Source of the DNA: Calothrix sp. NIES-3974
Lineage (GTDB): Bacteria; Cyanobacteriota; Cyanobacteriia; Cyanobacteriales; Nostocaceae
DNA length: 64,000 nucleotides
Assembly (NCBI RefSeq): GCF_002368395.1
Contig: NZ_AP018254.1
Location: 5,642,001-5,706,000 of the forward strand
Direction of reading: 5' to 3'
Part shown: positions 35,494 to 45,552 of the stretch, in pieces
Layout of the letters: each line of letters begins with the position of its first letter
How positions within the stretch are numbered: the stretch's first letter is position 1
Program-made: the position numbers and the translations under genes
Notes under the pieces: model-generated
The model's database searches: none
Told to the model about the DNA's origin: nothing
The model's input: only the letters and a program-made list of their open reading frames with translations

Positions 35494-36930
35494 TTACTTT
35501 TGCCTTGACGTACTACTTTGCCGTACAGGAATGGTGATAATAAATTCAGTTCCTTCACCGATGCGGGAAACACATTCAATCGAGCCGTGATGTCGTTCGG
35601 TGATAATTTTATAGCTAATAGATAAACCCATTCCAGTTCCCTTCCCAATCGGTTTCGTGGTGAAGAATGGATCAAATAGTTTATTTTGAATATGGCTAGG
35701 AATACCAGTACCATTATCCGCAATTTTGATTTGCACCTGTTTCTGATTAACAAGTTCGGTGGTAATTTTGATTCTTAATGGTTCGGGTATATTACTTTTA
35801 TTGAAGGTCTTTTCTTCTCCAGGGAAGATTGGCTTTTCTAGAGATTCTTCCAAGGCATCAATGGCATTACTAATCAAGTTCATAAATACTTGATTCAGTT
35901 GACCAGCATAACATTCTATCAATGGTAATTCCCCATAGTTTTTGATAATTTGAATCCCGGAATGTTGATTAGATGGTTTGAGGCGATGTTCCAGAATCAT
36001 CAGGGTACTATCAATACCTTCATGGATGTTGACCGCCTTCATTTGGTCTTCGTCCATCCGCGAGAATGTCCGTAGACTTAACACTATTTCCTTAATTCTT
36101 TGCGCTCCAACTTTAATGGATGCTAAAAGTTTGGGTAAATCGTGCATAATAAAATCCAGGTCAATCAGATTCGCTAATTCTCTGATTTCTGGAGGAGTTT
36201 CTGTGAGTAGGGCTTGATAAAGTTGAACTATTTGTAATAAATCTTGGATATAAGTATCAGCGTGATCTAGATTTCCGTAAATGAAATTAACCGGATTATT
36301 AATTTCATGGGCTACCCCTGCAACTAATTGTCCTAAAGTGGACATTTTTTCGCTTTGAAGTAATAGGGTTTGGGTATCTTGAAGTTGCTTTAATGCTGAC
36401 TGTAATTGTTGGGAATTTGCTTTTGCATCTACTTCTAAACGCTGACGGTCACTAACATCTTCAACCCAAGTAATCACTCCCGTCGTATTTGTCGATGGAT
36501 GTTGAAAAGGATATTTGCGAAACTCAAAGTAACTTAAAACAGATGGATCTACCCCGGAAATTGCTAGTATATAGTAGGCTGGTTTGTTGGTTTGAATAAT
36601 TTCGCGATCGCTTGTGTATTCACCTTGAGCAATTTCAGTCACCAGGGAAAAATCAGCATCAAGTAAAATTGCTGCGTAAGCATGGTTTGATTGGCAAATT
36701 TCCAGAATTTCTGCTGCGGTTTTTCCTAAAAGGGGTTGACAATCTTCAAAACCGAAGAAATTGGCAAATGCACGATTACAACCCAGTAGGCGCTGATTTG
36801 CATCTCTCCAAAATATATACTGGGGGAGATAATCGACAATTATTGCGGATACCAGTGCTTGATGTGGTAAATTTGACGCTTCTAGATATGCATCATTGTA
36901 CTCAGAAGATTCTTTTGATTGATTTTCCAT
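35494..36930 (-). CDS. PAS-domain sensor histidine kinase
   Basis: A 478-residue soluble kinase: one PAS-like region (about residues 30-145, QYIFWRDANQRLLGCNRAFANFFG; ends in VSDRQRLE), a coiled-coil linker (about 150-185), HisKA-like dimerisation helix MSTLGQLVAGVAHEINNPVNF with phospho-acceptor His208, then ATPase boxes [17 protein letters not shown] and GKGTGMGLSISYKI. The HEINNP box and the RTFSRMDE/GEGTEF pattern are those of cyanobacterial kinases near PII/energy sensing and pilus control. It is a likely paralogue of the next gene. Confidence 0.88.
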   Translation of the reverse strand: MENQSKESSEYNDAYLEASNLPHQALVSAIIVDYLPQYIFWRDANQRLLGCNRAFANFFGFEDCQPLLGKTAAEILEICQSNHAYAAILLDADFSLVTEIAQGEYTSDREIIQTNKPAYYILAISGVDPSVLSYFEFRKYPFQHPSTNTTGVITWVEDVSDRQRLEVDAKANSQQLQSALKQLQDTQTLLLQSEKMSTLGQLVAGVAHEINNPVNFIYGNLDHADTYIQDLLQIVQLYQALLTETPPEIRELANLIDLDFIMHDLPKLLASIKVGAQRIKEIVLSLRTFSRMDEDQMKAVNIHEGIDSTLMILEHRLKPSNQHSGIQIIKNYGELPLIECYAGQLNQVFMNLISNAIDALEESLEKPIFPGEEKTFNKSNIPEPLRIKITTELVNQKQVQIKIADNGTGIPSHIQNKLFDPFFTTKPIGKGTGMGLSISYKIITERHHGSIECVSRIGEGTEFIITIPVRQSSTSRQK

Positions 36931-37066
36931 TGATTGTCTGATGCTGCCAACAGAGTTGCGTAAAAAGTTTATGTATATATATATACAAAATAAATACTGT
37001 GTTCCAGGATTACATAGGGAATTTTAGGGAAAAACACTCCCATCATAAAGGCTATTTTTACCAGTT

Positions 37067-39730
37067 TTATGGCAAATTCGTAAATTTAATGGGTATATGG
37101 ATGTGGAATTCGGTACCTTGACCAACTTGAGAGAAGCATTCTAATTTTCCTTGGTGAAGTTCGACAATGATTTGATAGCTGATGGACAAACCTAGTCCCG
37201 TACCTTTACCGACTGGTTTAGTGGTAAAAAACGGATCAAAAATTCGCGATCGCGCTTTTTCTGGAATGCCGATTCCATTATCCCTGATTTTGATCAGGAT
37301 GGATGTGGTGTTTCGCTCTGTGACGATAGTGATTTGCTTGTTGTCTTTTTTTGGCTGTAGTGCATCGATGGCATTACTGATAATATTCATAAATACTTGA
37401 TTGATTTTACCAGCGTAGCATTCTACTAAGGGTAAATCACCGTATTTTTTGATAACTTGAATTGGTGAATCTTGATCTTCATATAGTCTACTTTGGAGAA
37501 TCATTAAAGTGCTGTTGATACCTTCATGAATATCGACAGGTTTAATTTTGGCTTCGTCAAGTCGGGAAAAACTGCGTAAGGACAAGACAATCTGACGAAT
37601 GCGCTCACTACCATTTTTAATCGACGCAAAAATTTTCGGTAAATCGGTTTTGATATATTCAAACTCAATTGACTCCGCAAATTCTTGAATTACCGGATTT
37701 GCTATGGGAAAATACTGCTGATAAAGTTGGGTCATGAATAATAAATTATTCACATACTCCTCGACATAACAAATATTGGCATAAATAAAGTTAATCGGAT
37801 TATTTATTTCATGGGCAATTCCGGCTACAAGTTGTCCTAAACTGGACATTTTTTCACTTTGAATTAGTTGAATTTGTGTACGTTGTAATTTATCTAATGC
37901 GGTTTCTAGTTCTTGGGTGCGTAGGTGCAGTTGTTCATTGGATTTAGCTAATTCTTTAGTGCGTTCTAAAACTAATACTTCCATTTGTCCATAGGCGCTT
38001 TGGAGAGCTACTTCCGTAGCTTTGAGACGGGTAATATCAATCACTATCCCATGCCATAAAACGGAACCATCAGCAAGTTTTTCCGGACGGGAGATACCCT
38101 GGAGCCATTTTTTTTCACCATGAGGTAACACAATTAATAATTGAGCTTTCCAGGGATTTAGAGTTTGGGCAGATTGAATAATTGCATCAAAACATTCCTG
38201 TTGATAATCGGGATGGACATAATCGTTAATAATATTGGGGTTTTCTTGAATTTGCCTGGGAGTGAGTCCAAAAATCTCTTGACACCCGGAACTAACATAG
38301 GGAAAGGACATTACCCCATCCGGATAAAGTTGAAATTGATATAACATTCCTGGGGCGCTATCGGCTAATTTTTGAAGTTTAGCTTCACTGGCAGCTAAGG
38401 CATTTTCGGCATGTTTTCGGGCAACAAATTGTCCTAAAATCTTACCAATTAAGTTGAAGACATTGATGAAATTTGGAGTTGTGTGCTGTTGATGAAAACT
38501 AAATAGAGTCATCACGCCAATAATCTCTGCCCCATGAATAATGGGAAATGCCAACATCGAGCAAACTTCTCCAATATTGTTAAATTCCAGTAAATCTAAA
38601 ATTTCTTGATTAACGGTGTTTTCTTTCGTCTCAAAAATAGTTATGTGTTGGGATAAGACTATTTTTGCTAACATTAATCCGGGAGCAAATATTAATTTTT
38701 TTACTCGCTCTACACAGTCAACAACCTGTTGTTCTAAACTATGCCAGGTCGATAAACATGATAGGTATTGAGTTTGGGGGTCTACTGACCAAAATTCGCC
38801 AAATTGCCAATCTAAACTGTGACAAATCACCTGAATAATTTGTGGTGCTGCGGCTTCGATGGTGGCAGTTGTTGCTAAAATTTGCATTACCGCGTTCTGT
38901 ACATCCACATATTGTTGGTTAATTTGCTGCTGGGTGATATCCTCGATGAACGCCAACAACCCCACTATATTACCAGTACGATCCACGAGAGGAATTTTAC
39001 TAGTATCCAACCACACCTTTTGACCAGACGCTTGATGCTGGGTTTCAACCAGATGCAACCGTGGTAAACCCGAACTAATCACTTGGCGATCGCATTCTCG
39101 ATACCAATCGCTTTCCTGCTTTTGCCAAGCTAAATCATAATCGGTTTTGCCAACGATTTCCCTGGGATGCTCCAAACCAGCAGCTTTGGCAAATGCTTGG
39201 TTACAACCCAAAAAAACCGAATTGCAATCCTTCCAGCAAATCATTTGGGGAATATTATCAATCACTAACTGAAGTAATTGCTTCGATTCAATAAATTCGG
39301 CTTCAGCTTGTTGGTATTCAATTACACTCTGAGTCACATCACGAACCACCCCCACCACCAACCGATTTCCGTTCTCATCAACGAACAAAGAGCGTTTAGT
39401 GGTGATAAACCGACGTATTCCCTGTCCATCGGTGACAAACCCGTGACTCTCCCGAATTTTACCTGTGAAAAATACTTCTTCGTCAGCCTCTTGAAAGAAA
39501 CTTGCTTCCTCTGGGAGCAAAAAATCCAACTCACACCTACCTACCAACTCCAAGCGATCGCGTCCCAATAAATGCGCAAAGGCTTCATTGACAAATATCC
39601 AACCATGTTGACGATGTTTGACAAAAATTCCATCGGCGATACCATTGAACAAATTTAGCCAAAAATTCGTCGATAGATTTAATTTCTCTAAGGAGTCTTG
39701 GAAACAGTCTGAAGATAGGGGATTGGTCAT
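37067..39730 (-). CDS. Multi-sensor histidine kinase PAS-PAS-GAF-PAS-HisKA-HATPase
   Basis: An 887-residue soluble kinase from the ATG at 39730 ([10 protein letters not shown]); an upstream ATG at 39808 would add 26 residues. Two PAS/PAC domains (about residues 15-140 and 150-260), a GAF domain (about 290-430, [23 protein letters not shown]), a third PAS (about 450-570, ending [14 protein letters not shown]) and a coiled coil lead to [21 protein letters not shown] with His640. ATPase boxes [17 protein letters not shown] and [14 protein letters not shown] follow. The kinase half aligns almost throughout with that of the 478-residue kinase 137 bp downstream, so the two arose by duplication. Confidence 0.9.
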   Translation of the reverse strand: MTNPLSSDCFQDSLEKLNLSTNFWLNLFNGIADGIFVKHRQHGWIFVNEAFAHLLGRDRLELVGRCELDFLLPEEASFFQEADEEVFFTGKIRESHGFVTDGQGIRRFITTKRSLFVDENGNRLVVGVVRDVTQSVIEYQQAEAEFIESKQLLQLVIDNIPQMICWKDCNSVFLGCNQAFAKAAGLEHPREIVGKTDYDLAWQKQESDWYRECDRQVISSGLPRLHLVETQHQASGQKVWLDTSKIPLVDRTGNIVGLLAFIEDITQQQINQQYVDVQNAVMQILATTATIEAAAPQIIQVICHSLDWQFGEFWSVDPQTQYLSCLSTWHSLEQQVVDCVERVKKLIFAPGLMLAKIVLSQHITIFETKENTVNQEILDLLEFNNIGEVCSMLAFPIIHGAEIIGVMTLFSFHQQHTTPNFINVFNLIGKILGQFVARKHAENALAASEAKLQKLADSAPGMLYQFQLYPDGVMSFPYVSSGCQEIFGLTPRQIQENPNIINDYVHPDYQQECFDAIIQSAQTLNPWKAQLLIVLPHGEKKWLQGISRPEKLADGSVLWHGIVIDITRLKATEVALQSAYGQMEVLVLERTKELAKSNEQLHLRTQELETALDKLQRTQIQLIQSEKMSSLGQLVAGIAHEINNPINFIYANICYVEEYVNNLLFMTQLYQQYFPIANPVIQEFAESIEFEYIKTDLPKIFASIKNGSERIRQIVLSLRSFSRLDEAKIKPVDIHEGINSTLMILQSRLYEDQDSPIQVIKKYGDLPLVECYAGKINQVFMNIISNAIDALQPKKDNKQITIVTERNTTSILIKIRDNGIGIPEKARSRIFDPFFTTKPVGKGTGLGLSISYQIIVELHQGKLECFSQVGQGTEFHIHIPIKFTNLP

Positions 39731-40294
39731 AATATATGCACACAAGGGAAGATGCAAATAAGCTGTTATTTGGCTTATTATTCCCCAGGAGTTTCTGTTT
39801 TTTAACAACAGATATAGATATGTAACCGAACTTTCAGCGATTTCCCTGTAATTTATGGAGGTGGGTTAAGATTCTTTATCAGTTTGTAATCAATGCCGTA
39901 TTTTTAATTAAATAGTTAGTATATTTTATTTCTTGATACTTGGTACATGTCTAAAATTCCAGTTTTCAATCCCAAAGTTTGTTGTATGATTTATCCCGTT
40001 GTGACGCGTATAAATATCTAAGGAAGCACAAATGAGCGTAAATCTGGAAATTCCCCAGAAAAATAGTGATTTTGAAAGTAAATTGTGAGGTAAACCACCG
40101 AACAGTATGTCAAAATCAAAATTGTTCCCAATTTACACCGGGACTACCTATTTAGGTTACTGTATAAAATGGTAAGTTCCAATACTAGAGTCGCTCAAAA
40201 TCCAGAGTAAGTCCCATCAATCATCAAAAATTCTCTATAATCAAAAAATTCAACGATTTGATTTGTCCAACAAACCTCTCAAATAGAAATCGCT
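39731..40294. other. Intergenic region between kinase gene and Ser/Thr kinase gene
   Basis: About 560 bp, AT-rich, with no repeats of the families listed and no gene. Both flanking genes start here and read outward, so their promoters must lie in it. Confidence 0.5.
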
Positions 40295-42028
40295 ATGGTA
40301 GCTGCTGGTACAACCTTGCAGGGTGGTAAATATAGCCTTGATCGCGAAATAGGGCGAGGTGGTTTCGGAATTACCTTTCAGGCCACACACCACTATCTCA
40401 ATCATATAGTGGTGATTAAAACCCTGAATGAAAAATTACGACAACACCCGGATTTTCCCAAGTTTGAGCGCCAATTTCAGGACGAAGCACGACGATTAGC
40501 CACCTGTATCCATCCCCATATCGTTCGTATCAGCGACTTTTTTGTGGAAGCGGGTCTTCCCTATATGGTGATGGAGTATATCCCTGGGGAAACCCTAGGG
40601 GAAGCCTATGTGATGGCGGGAATACCTTTACCGGAGGCTGTTGCTACCCATTATATTCGCCAAATTGGTGCGGCTTTAGAAGTTGTCCACCAAAATGGAT
40701 TACTCCATCGCGACATTAAACCTGATAATATTATCCTACGGCGAGGAACCCAGGAAGTTGTTTTAATTGACTTCGGCATTGCCCGTGAATTCAACAGTGG
40801 AGCGCGACAAACCCATACCGGACTGGTTTCCGAAGGTTACTCACCCATCGAACAGTACCTTTCCAGTGCCCCCCGGACTCCCGCTACAGATGTTTATGGG
40901 TTAGCTGCAACACTTTATACTTTGCTCACGGCCCAAGTACCCATGCCAGCCCTGCTGCGCGATCGCGAAAAAATGCCTTCCCCCAAGGAACTCCAACCCC
41001 AACTGAGTGCCGCAGTCAATCAGGCGGTGATGCGGGGTATGGCCATCGAAGCCAAGCATCGACCCCCAACTGTCCAAGAATGGTTGAAAATGTTACCTCC
41101 CCCTGCACCGATACCAGAGCCAGCACGGATTCCGACCTACGCAGTTCCTACAATTGACCTATCGGTACAACAACCACCACCTGTACCAGTGGTGAATCCT
41201 CAGCCGCAATTACCAGTCCATCCAACCACCCAACCACCCGCAGCCAAGGTGACTAATTCCCCTGGGATGGACAAGGGAGTCGGGAGATGGAAAGGTAGCT
41301 GGCAAAAAATTAGCGATCGCCTATTACGACCCCAGACATTTATTGCCACTGGAGTTGCCATGTTAGCAGCAAGTGCGGGGTTTAGTGTGGTGAGAATGAT
41401 GTCACCAACCTCCACACCGGTCAATACCCAAAATACCCAACCGGTTTTTGAGCAACCCACCGATACCAGCAGCGAAACCGTGGAAGCAGTGGAAACTCCA
41501 GACTCTCAACCCACGGATAGCAGCAGTGAGGAGAAAACAACAACCCCTGTCACCAATAGAACCCGACGTTCTCGCATTTCTAGCGAATCTGCACCAACCA
41601 ATTCCCGTATTCGCCGTCAACGTTTCCAGAACACATCATCAACTACCAACAATAATTCTCGATCTCGTCGTCAAGTTGATAATTCCTCCGAAGACAACAA
41701 TGGGACTCGTCAAGAATCTACTGCGAATCAAAACACCCCTTCCAAAGGAGCATCTCAACTTTCGGGAACCAACAGTCGTTCTGTTTCTTCCCCACCCCAA
41801 CCCCAACAGTCCCCTTCTCCATCCTTAGTTGAGCGGATTCGCAAAATTCGCGATACCCGTAATTCCCAATCCCCCGCATCAGCACCGAAAAACTCCCCAC
41901 CAACTTCTGGTGCAGATAAACCCGTTACTCCTGTTCCTGATGCTCCCAAAAATAAGGATGTAGTTGTACCGACTCAAGAGGTACAAAGTAATAATAATGC
42001 TTCTGAGCAGGTGATTCCCACTGAATAA
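40295..42028 (+). CDS. Serine/threonine protein kinase with membrane anchor and low-complexity C-terminus
   Basis: A 577-residue Hanks-type kinase. Glycine-rich loop IGRGGFGITFQA, Lys in VVIKTL, HRDIKPDN (His138-Arg-Asp140), DFGIAREF, then GYSPIEQY in the activation segment and a normal C-lobe to about residue 270. A Pro-rich linker, one membrane helix (FIATGVAMLAASAGFSVV, about 349-366) and about 200 residues rich in Thr/Ser/Asn/Pro/Gln follow; the C-terminal part would lie on the other side of the membrane with no known domain. Such kinases (Spk/Pkn) are abundant in filamentous cyanobacteria. Confidence 0.88.
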   Translation: MVAAGTTLQGGKYSLDREIGRGGFGITFQATHHYLNHIVVIKTLNEKLRQHPDFPKFERQFQDEARRLATCIHPHIVRISDFFVEAGLPYMVMEYIPGETLGEAYVMAGIPLPEAVATHYIRQIGAALEVVHQNGLLHRDIKPDNIILRRGTQEVVLIDFGIAREFNSGARQTHTGLVSEGYSPIEQYLSSAPRTPATDVYGLAATLYTLLTAQVPMPALLRDREKMPSPKELQPQLSAAVNQAVMRGMAIEAKHRPPTVQEWLKMLPPPAPIPEPARIPTYAVPTIDLSVQQPPPVPVVNPQPQLPVHPTTQPPAAKVTNSPGMDKGVGRWKGSWQKISDRLLRPQTFIATGVAMLAASAGFSVVRMMSPTSTPVNTQNTQPVFEQPTDTSSETVEAVETPDSQPTDSSSEEKTTTPVTNRTRRSRISSESAPTNSRIRRQRFQNTSSTTNNNSRSRRQVDNSSEDNNGTRQESTANQNTPSKGASQLSGTNSRSVSSPPQPQQSPSPSLVERIRKIRDTRNSQSPASAPKNSPPTSGADKPVTPVPDAPKNKDVVVPTQEVQSNNNASEQVIPTE

Positions 42029-42061
42029 TTGAATTTTGGATTAATATCCTCAACCGTCGTC

Positions 42062-42083
42062 GAGACGACCCGTCGGGTCGTCT
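42062..42083. terminator. Palindromic repeat acting as a likely bidirectional terminator
   Basis: A perfect hairpin with arms GAGACGACCC and GGGTCGTCTT around CGTC lies between the stops of two converging genes (the Ser/Thr kinase and the SGNH hydrolase) and is followed by TTTACATTTG. It belongs to the GAGACGACCC family. Terminator function is inferred from position. Confidence 0.5.
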
Positions 42084-42137
42084 TTACATTTGTTTGAATT
42101 AATACCCCGATTCCCCATCTAGTCAAAAATCAGGTCT

Positions 42138-43223
42138 TTACATACGTGCTTGATTGCCGACTTGAGATTTACGCATCACTGTTTCTGCTTGCTCTTTTAA
42201 CAGTTTGCGACGCTTTTGTTCGATTTGGGAGGTGGCGATTCTGGTTTCGACTTGTTGAATTGCAGCTTGCCATACTTCGTAACCATTGTGGCTCAAGTGT
42301 AAACCGTCTGTGGTTAATTCGGGACGAAGATTACCTTCAAAATCGACAAACCAAGCGTGAATATTGAGGTAACTAGCATTTTCTGCTTCGGCGATTTTGG
42401 CAATTTGCTGGTTAATTCCCCGAATGCGATGATTGGGTATGGTGGGTAATCTGGTTGGTAGGATTGACTTGACGATGATTTGAGCTTGGGGATGGGTTTT
42501 TCGCAAGCGCTGGACAATTGATTTTATATTCTGGAGAATTACCGCATCGGAGTGACCACGACGCAAATCGTTAACCCCAGCCATCACATAGATTGCCTCT
42601 GGACGAGTTTTGTCAAAATAGGCTAACCGCTTTAAAATTCCCCCAGAGGTGTCTCCGGAAATCCCCTGGTTTAACCATAACTTTCCGGATGGTAACTTAT
42701 GGGTGGGAAACCACAGACTTAGGGAATCTCCCACCATCACACTTAAGCGATTGTTTCCTTGACCATCTGCGATCGCTTTTGCTTCTAGTGCTAATAGTTT
42801 CTTCCAATCTTCGTAGGTTAACTGACGGGTATTGGCTTTTTGCGCAAAATCCCCTACTCCCTCACCAATACGGGTATAAATTTGTCCATTACGCAGGGCC
42901 ATCAACCTCTGCTGATAGAGTTCATATCCGGAGGCTGGTTGGCGAAAATGCGATCGCTGATTGCCGTAGCTAGTATCGTAATTGTAATTCCTCAGTAACC
43001 TTGCGGGGGTTGAATCTGGCTGGAAAGGTAAACTAAATTCTGGAGTTGAGGATTCGGGGACGATAGAACTGGGTATATCTACAGATGTACTAATTTGTGC
43101 TTGTTGTTGTCCTGAATTTCCCGGAGATTCTAGTTGGGGAAGCAGGGATAAGCCGGGTAATGTTGATGTTGGTACAGCCATTCCCGTTAACACTCCAGCC
43201 GCCAACAGATAAGCATCCCTCAT
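42138..43223 (-). CDS. SGNH/GDSL-type esterase or lipase, exported
   Basis: A 361-residue protein. N-terminal hydrophobic stretch (MRDAYLLAAGVLTGMAVPTS) suggests a signal peptide. The SGNH domain is in the second half: block I VGDSLSLW with nucleophile Ser167, block II Gly in NQGISGDTSGG, block III GVNDL with Asn, and block V DGLHLSHNGY with Asp and His. Residues 40-150 are a linker rich in Ser/Pro/Gln. Likely acts on envelope esters or acyl/acetyl groups; the substrate is unknown. Confidence 0.8.
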   Translation of the reverse strand: MRDAYLLAAGVLTGMAVPTSTLPGLSLLPQLESPGNSGQQQAQISTSVDIPSSIVPESSTPEFSLPFQPDSTPARLLRNYNYDTSYGNQRSHFRQPASGYELYQQRLMALRNGQIYTRIGEGVGDFAQKANTRQLTYEDWKKLLALEAKAIADGQGNNRLSVMVGDSLSLWFPTHKLPSGKLWLNQGISGDTSGGILKRLAYFDKTRPEAIYVMAGVNDLRRGHSDAVILQNIKSIVQRLRKTHPQAQIIVKSILPTRLPTIPNHRIRGINQQIAKIAEAENASYLNIHAWFVDFEGNLRPELTTDGLHLSHNGYEVWQAAIQQVETRIATSQIEQKRRKLLKEQAETVMRKSQVGNQARM

Positions 43224-43355
43224 CGTTCTCCAACTCCTCTCATGTCAATGCCTTTTCCTATAATCACGGTAATTTCCATGCCGATTCAGGAAAATTCTAT
43301 GTTAAACCCGATTATTATTTTTATTTACAACATTTCGGAGTGTAAAGAGCGTTAA

Positions 43356-43844
43356 TCACATTACATTCATCATCTCTTGCAATTTCGCTTCATATTCCCC
43401 ACATATATCCCCCAGTTTTTTGCGTGTTTCTGCTGAGAGAAACTCTTCTATCCCTGTAATTAAATTTTTCCAAGCACGTAAGTCATCCCCTGTTTGACTA
43501 TGGCGGATATTGGCGAGGTAAAAATCTTGCCACCAAGCCGGGGCTGTTGAACTGTGAAAATGTCTACGCCAACGTCTACGCCAACGCCAACCATCATAAA
43601 GATTTGGAGATGGCACATTAACCATTGGTGGAAAATCCGCGTAACTGACAAATCTACTCACATGGCGAGCATGAACATAAACCATGTAGCGGTAACATTC
43701 AATACGTTCAATCTCCGCCACGGGGATATTAAACATGATAGCGATCGCATCTTCACTCACAAACCGAGCGAGGGGATGCAAAATCGGTGAGCGATGGATG
43801 ATTTTCGATGCACGCAATGTAGTATTTGTCAGCGTTGTAGACAT
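43356..43844 (-). CDS. Hypothetical protein
   Basis: A 162-residue protein from the ATG at 43844 (MSTTLTNTTLR); the ATG at 43904 adds 20 residues. It has a helical N-terminal part (HPLARFVSEDAIAIMFNIPVAEIERIECYRYMVYVHARHVSRFV), a run of Trp/Arg (DGWRWRRRWRRHFH), and a C-terminal helix (SAETRKKLGDICGEYEAKLQEMM). The basic/aromatic run suggests membrane- or nucleic-acid binding. No known domain was recognised. Confidence 0.5.
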   Translation of the reverse strand: MSTTLTNTTLRASKIIHRSPILHPLARFVSEDAIAIMFNIPVAEIERIECYRYMVYVHARHVSRFVSYADFPPMVNVPSPNLYDGWRWRRRWRRHFHSSTAPAWWQDFYLANIRHSQTGDDLRAWKNLITGIEEFLSAETRKKLGDICGEYEAKLQEMMNVM

Positions 43845-44922
43845 GTTTGGCGATGAATCCCTGATGCTAGCGTTCCCCAAAAACCGACGATAAAGAAGTA
43901 CCACACGTAAATTAGTAATGACGTGGGCACAATTTGGGAAAAATTGGATTTAGTTATGGGTTAGGAGTTAGTGCAGTATAGATTGGCTGCCGACCCATTT
44001 CCTGGAGTGGAGATATTGATTTTTCGTTGTTTAGATATTAAACGACAAAACAGCCATCTTGCCAAGCAAATTTTTCGACCCCGATGCAAATTGTGATAAT
44101 CCGAAATCTATTACCGCTAAATTGAAAAGTTGTGTGACGAATTTCAACAAACAAGACCCTATAATCCACCCCATTAGTAGTAGCGCTAGTCTACGACAAC
44201 CCTGGGGGTATAGCGCTCTATGGGAAAGTTTTTTAGAGCTAGAGCTACCACTGCGAACTCCCCTTTTTTGGGTTGCCAAACTACTACCCACTCGAATATA
44301 AGTAAAAACGATATAACACCTCACTCTTCCATTCCTGATAAAGCTTGAACTATACTGTCATACACTGTATTTATAACTGGTGACACAGAAGCGGTTAAAT
44401 CATTGACGATTTGCTGAACCTGCACCAAGCTATAGAAGAAAGAACAGCTACAGCACCTGCATTGCTCATGGGTGAGGGATAAACGTTGAGTAAAGGGTTG
44501 ATTTTCCCCATACTCTCGACTCCCTGACTTGAAAGTGATGAGGGAATAGTGGCTGTGAGCTATCAGCTTTTTTGAAGATGCATAGCAGCCAACATCTGCG
44601 TCCATAGATAAATCCTACAGCCTTCACCTGCACTTCTAACAAGTGGTGAGTGATAAGCGTTGTTGAACAATGGTTTGTCACTTGAAGACACTGGGTGATT
44701 TATTTATGGGTTATTCTGGATTCTAGGTTTTAACACCTGTGGAAAAACTTTGGTTTCAGTATACGGAAATCTTTGATTTGGTGACGTAACTAATGTATAT
44801 ATCATGCAGTCGCGCCACTAATCATGGACTTATTCGTCAAAATACTCAAAATATGAGATTGATTTCATCTTTAAATAGTTATATCTAAACTAACTTCGTT
44901 GCAGCCGCACAAGGTATATATA
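43845..44922. other. Gene-poor region of about 1.1 kb
   Basis: No convincing gene: open frames are short and overlap on both strands. It contains a CTAGTCTACGACAACCC repeat (44188-44212) with GTATAGCGCTC, GTTTTTTAGAGCTAGAGCTACC just after it (44229-44250), and a ~40-bp imperfect direct repeat (GGTGAGGGATAAACGTTG at 44471-44488 and GGTGAGTGATAAGCGTTG at 44645-44662). The last 100 bp before DUF3038 are AT-rich and probably hold its promoter. Confidence 0.55.
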
Positions 44923-45552
44923 ATGAATGTTTCTGCTAGTTTAACGCCCTATAATGAAAGTCCAACCCCCAAGGCTTTACCGATGATTTTGGACACCCTA
45001 CCCGAACCCGCAATTGAAGGACAAATTTGTCCGCGACGTGCGCGTTTGCAAATTGACTTGCTGTTATTGGCAATCGAAGCTTTGGAATTGGAGGGTTCAG
45101 AGGCGATTTTAGTTTTTGCTCAAGAATTAGACCTAAAGGAAATTATCCGCGATCGCGTGAATCTGTGGCGGATGCGTAGCACAAATCCCATGCGTCGAGT
45201 GAATATCCGTCGTCCGCTCAAAATCATTGAAGCGAAGGCTTTAGTCATCATTACCTGTTACATTGCTCGAAGACTAACGGTGACTATTCGCCAATTACTG
45301 ATGATTCATCAACAGCTGTTGGATAAACAAATTCCCCTGGAACAAAATTTACGTTTATCCAACTACTTAGAAAGATTCCGAGTACATTTCAAAAGCCGGA
45401 TGAATCCGCGACGCATGGGTGCGTATGCTCTCACCAGCGATGAAAAAATCGATGAGTTGGCAATAGATTTGCTTGGAAAGTTATTATTCTGTACGGGAAC
45501 CGCAGGAATGCAACGGTTTTGGATTAGTCTTTTTGACGGGGAAGTAGAATGA
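44923..45552 (+). CDS. DUF3038 family protein
   Basis: A 209-residue, mostly helical, basic protein from the ATG at 44923 (MNVSASLTPYNE); an ATG at 44899 adds 8 residues. Matches the cyanobacterial DUF3038 pattern: CPRRARLQIDLLLLAIEALELEGSEAIL near the N-terminus, RVNIRRPLKIIEAKALVIITCYIARRLT in the middle and ELAIDLLGKLLFCTGTAGMQRFW at the end. Function unknown. It is linked to the next gene by a 4-bp overlap (ATGA), as is usual for this pair. Confidence 0.85.
   Translation: MNVSASLTPYNESPTPKALPMILDTLPEPAIEGQICPRRARLQIDLLLLAIEALELEGSEAILVFAQELDLKEIIRDRVNLWRMRSTNPMRRVNIRRPLKIIEAKALVIITCYIARRLTVTIRQLLMIHQQLLDKQIPLEQNLRLSNYLERFRVHFKSRMNPRRMGAYALTSDEKIDELAIDLLGKLLFCTGTAGMQRFWISLFDGEVE

Noticed and set aside
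44031-44681. Several 70-100-codon open frames on both strands
   Set aside because: Overlapping, no domain pattern, mixed codon use and no ribosome binding sites; treated as non-coding.
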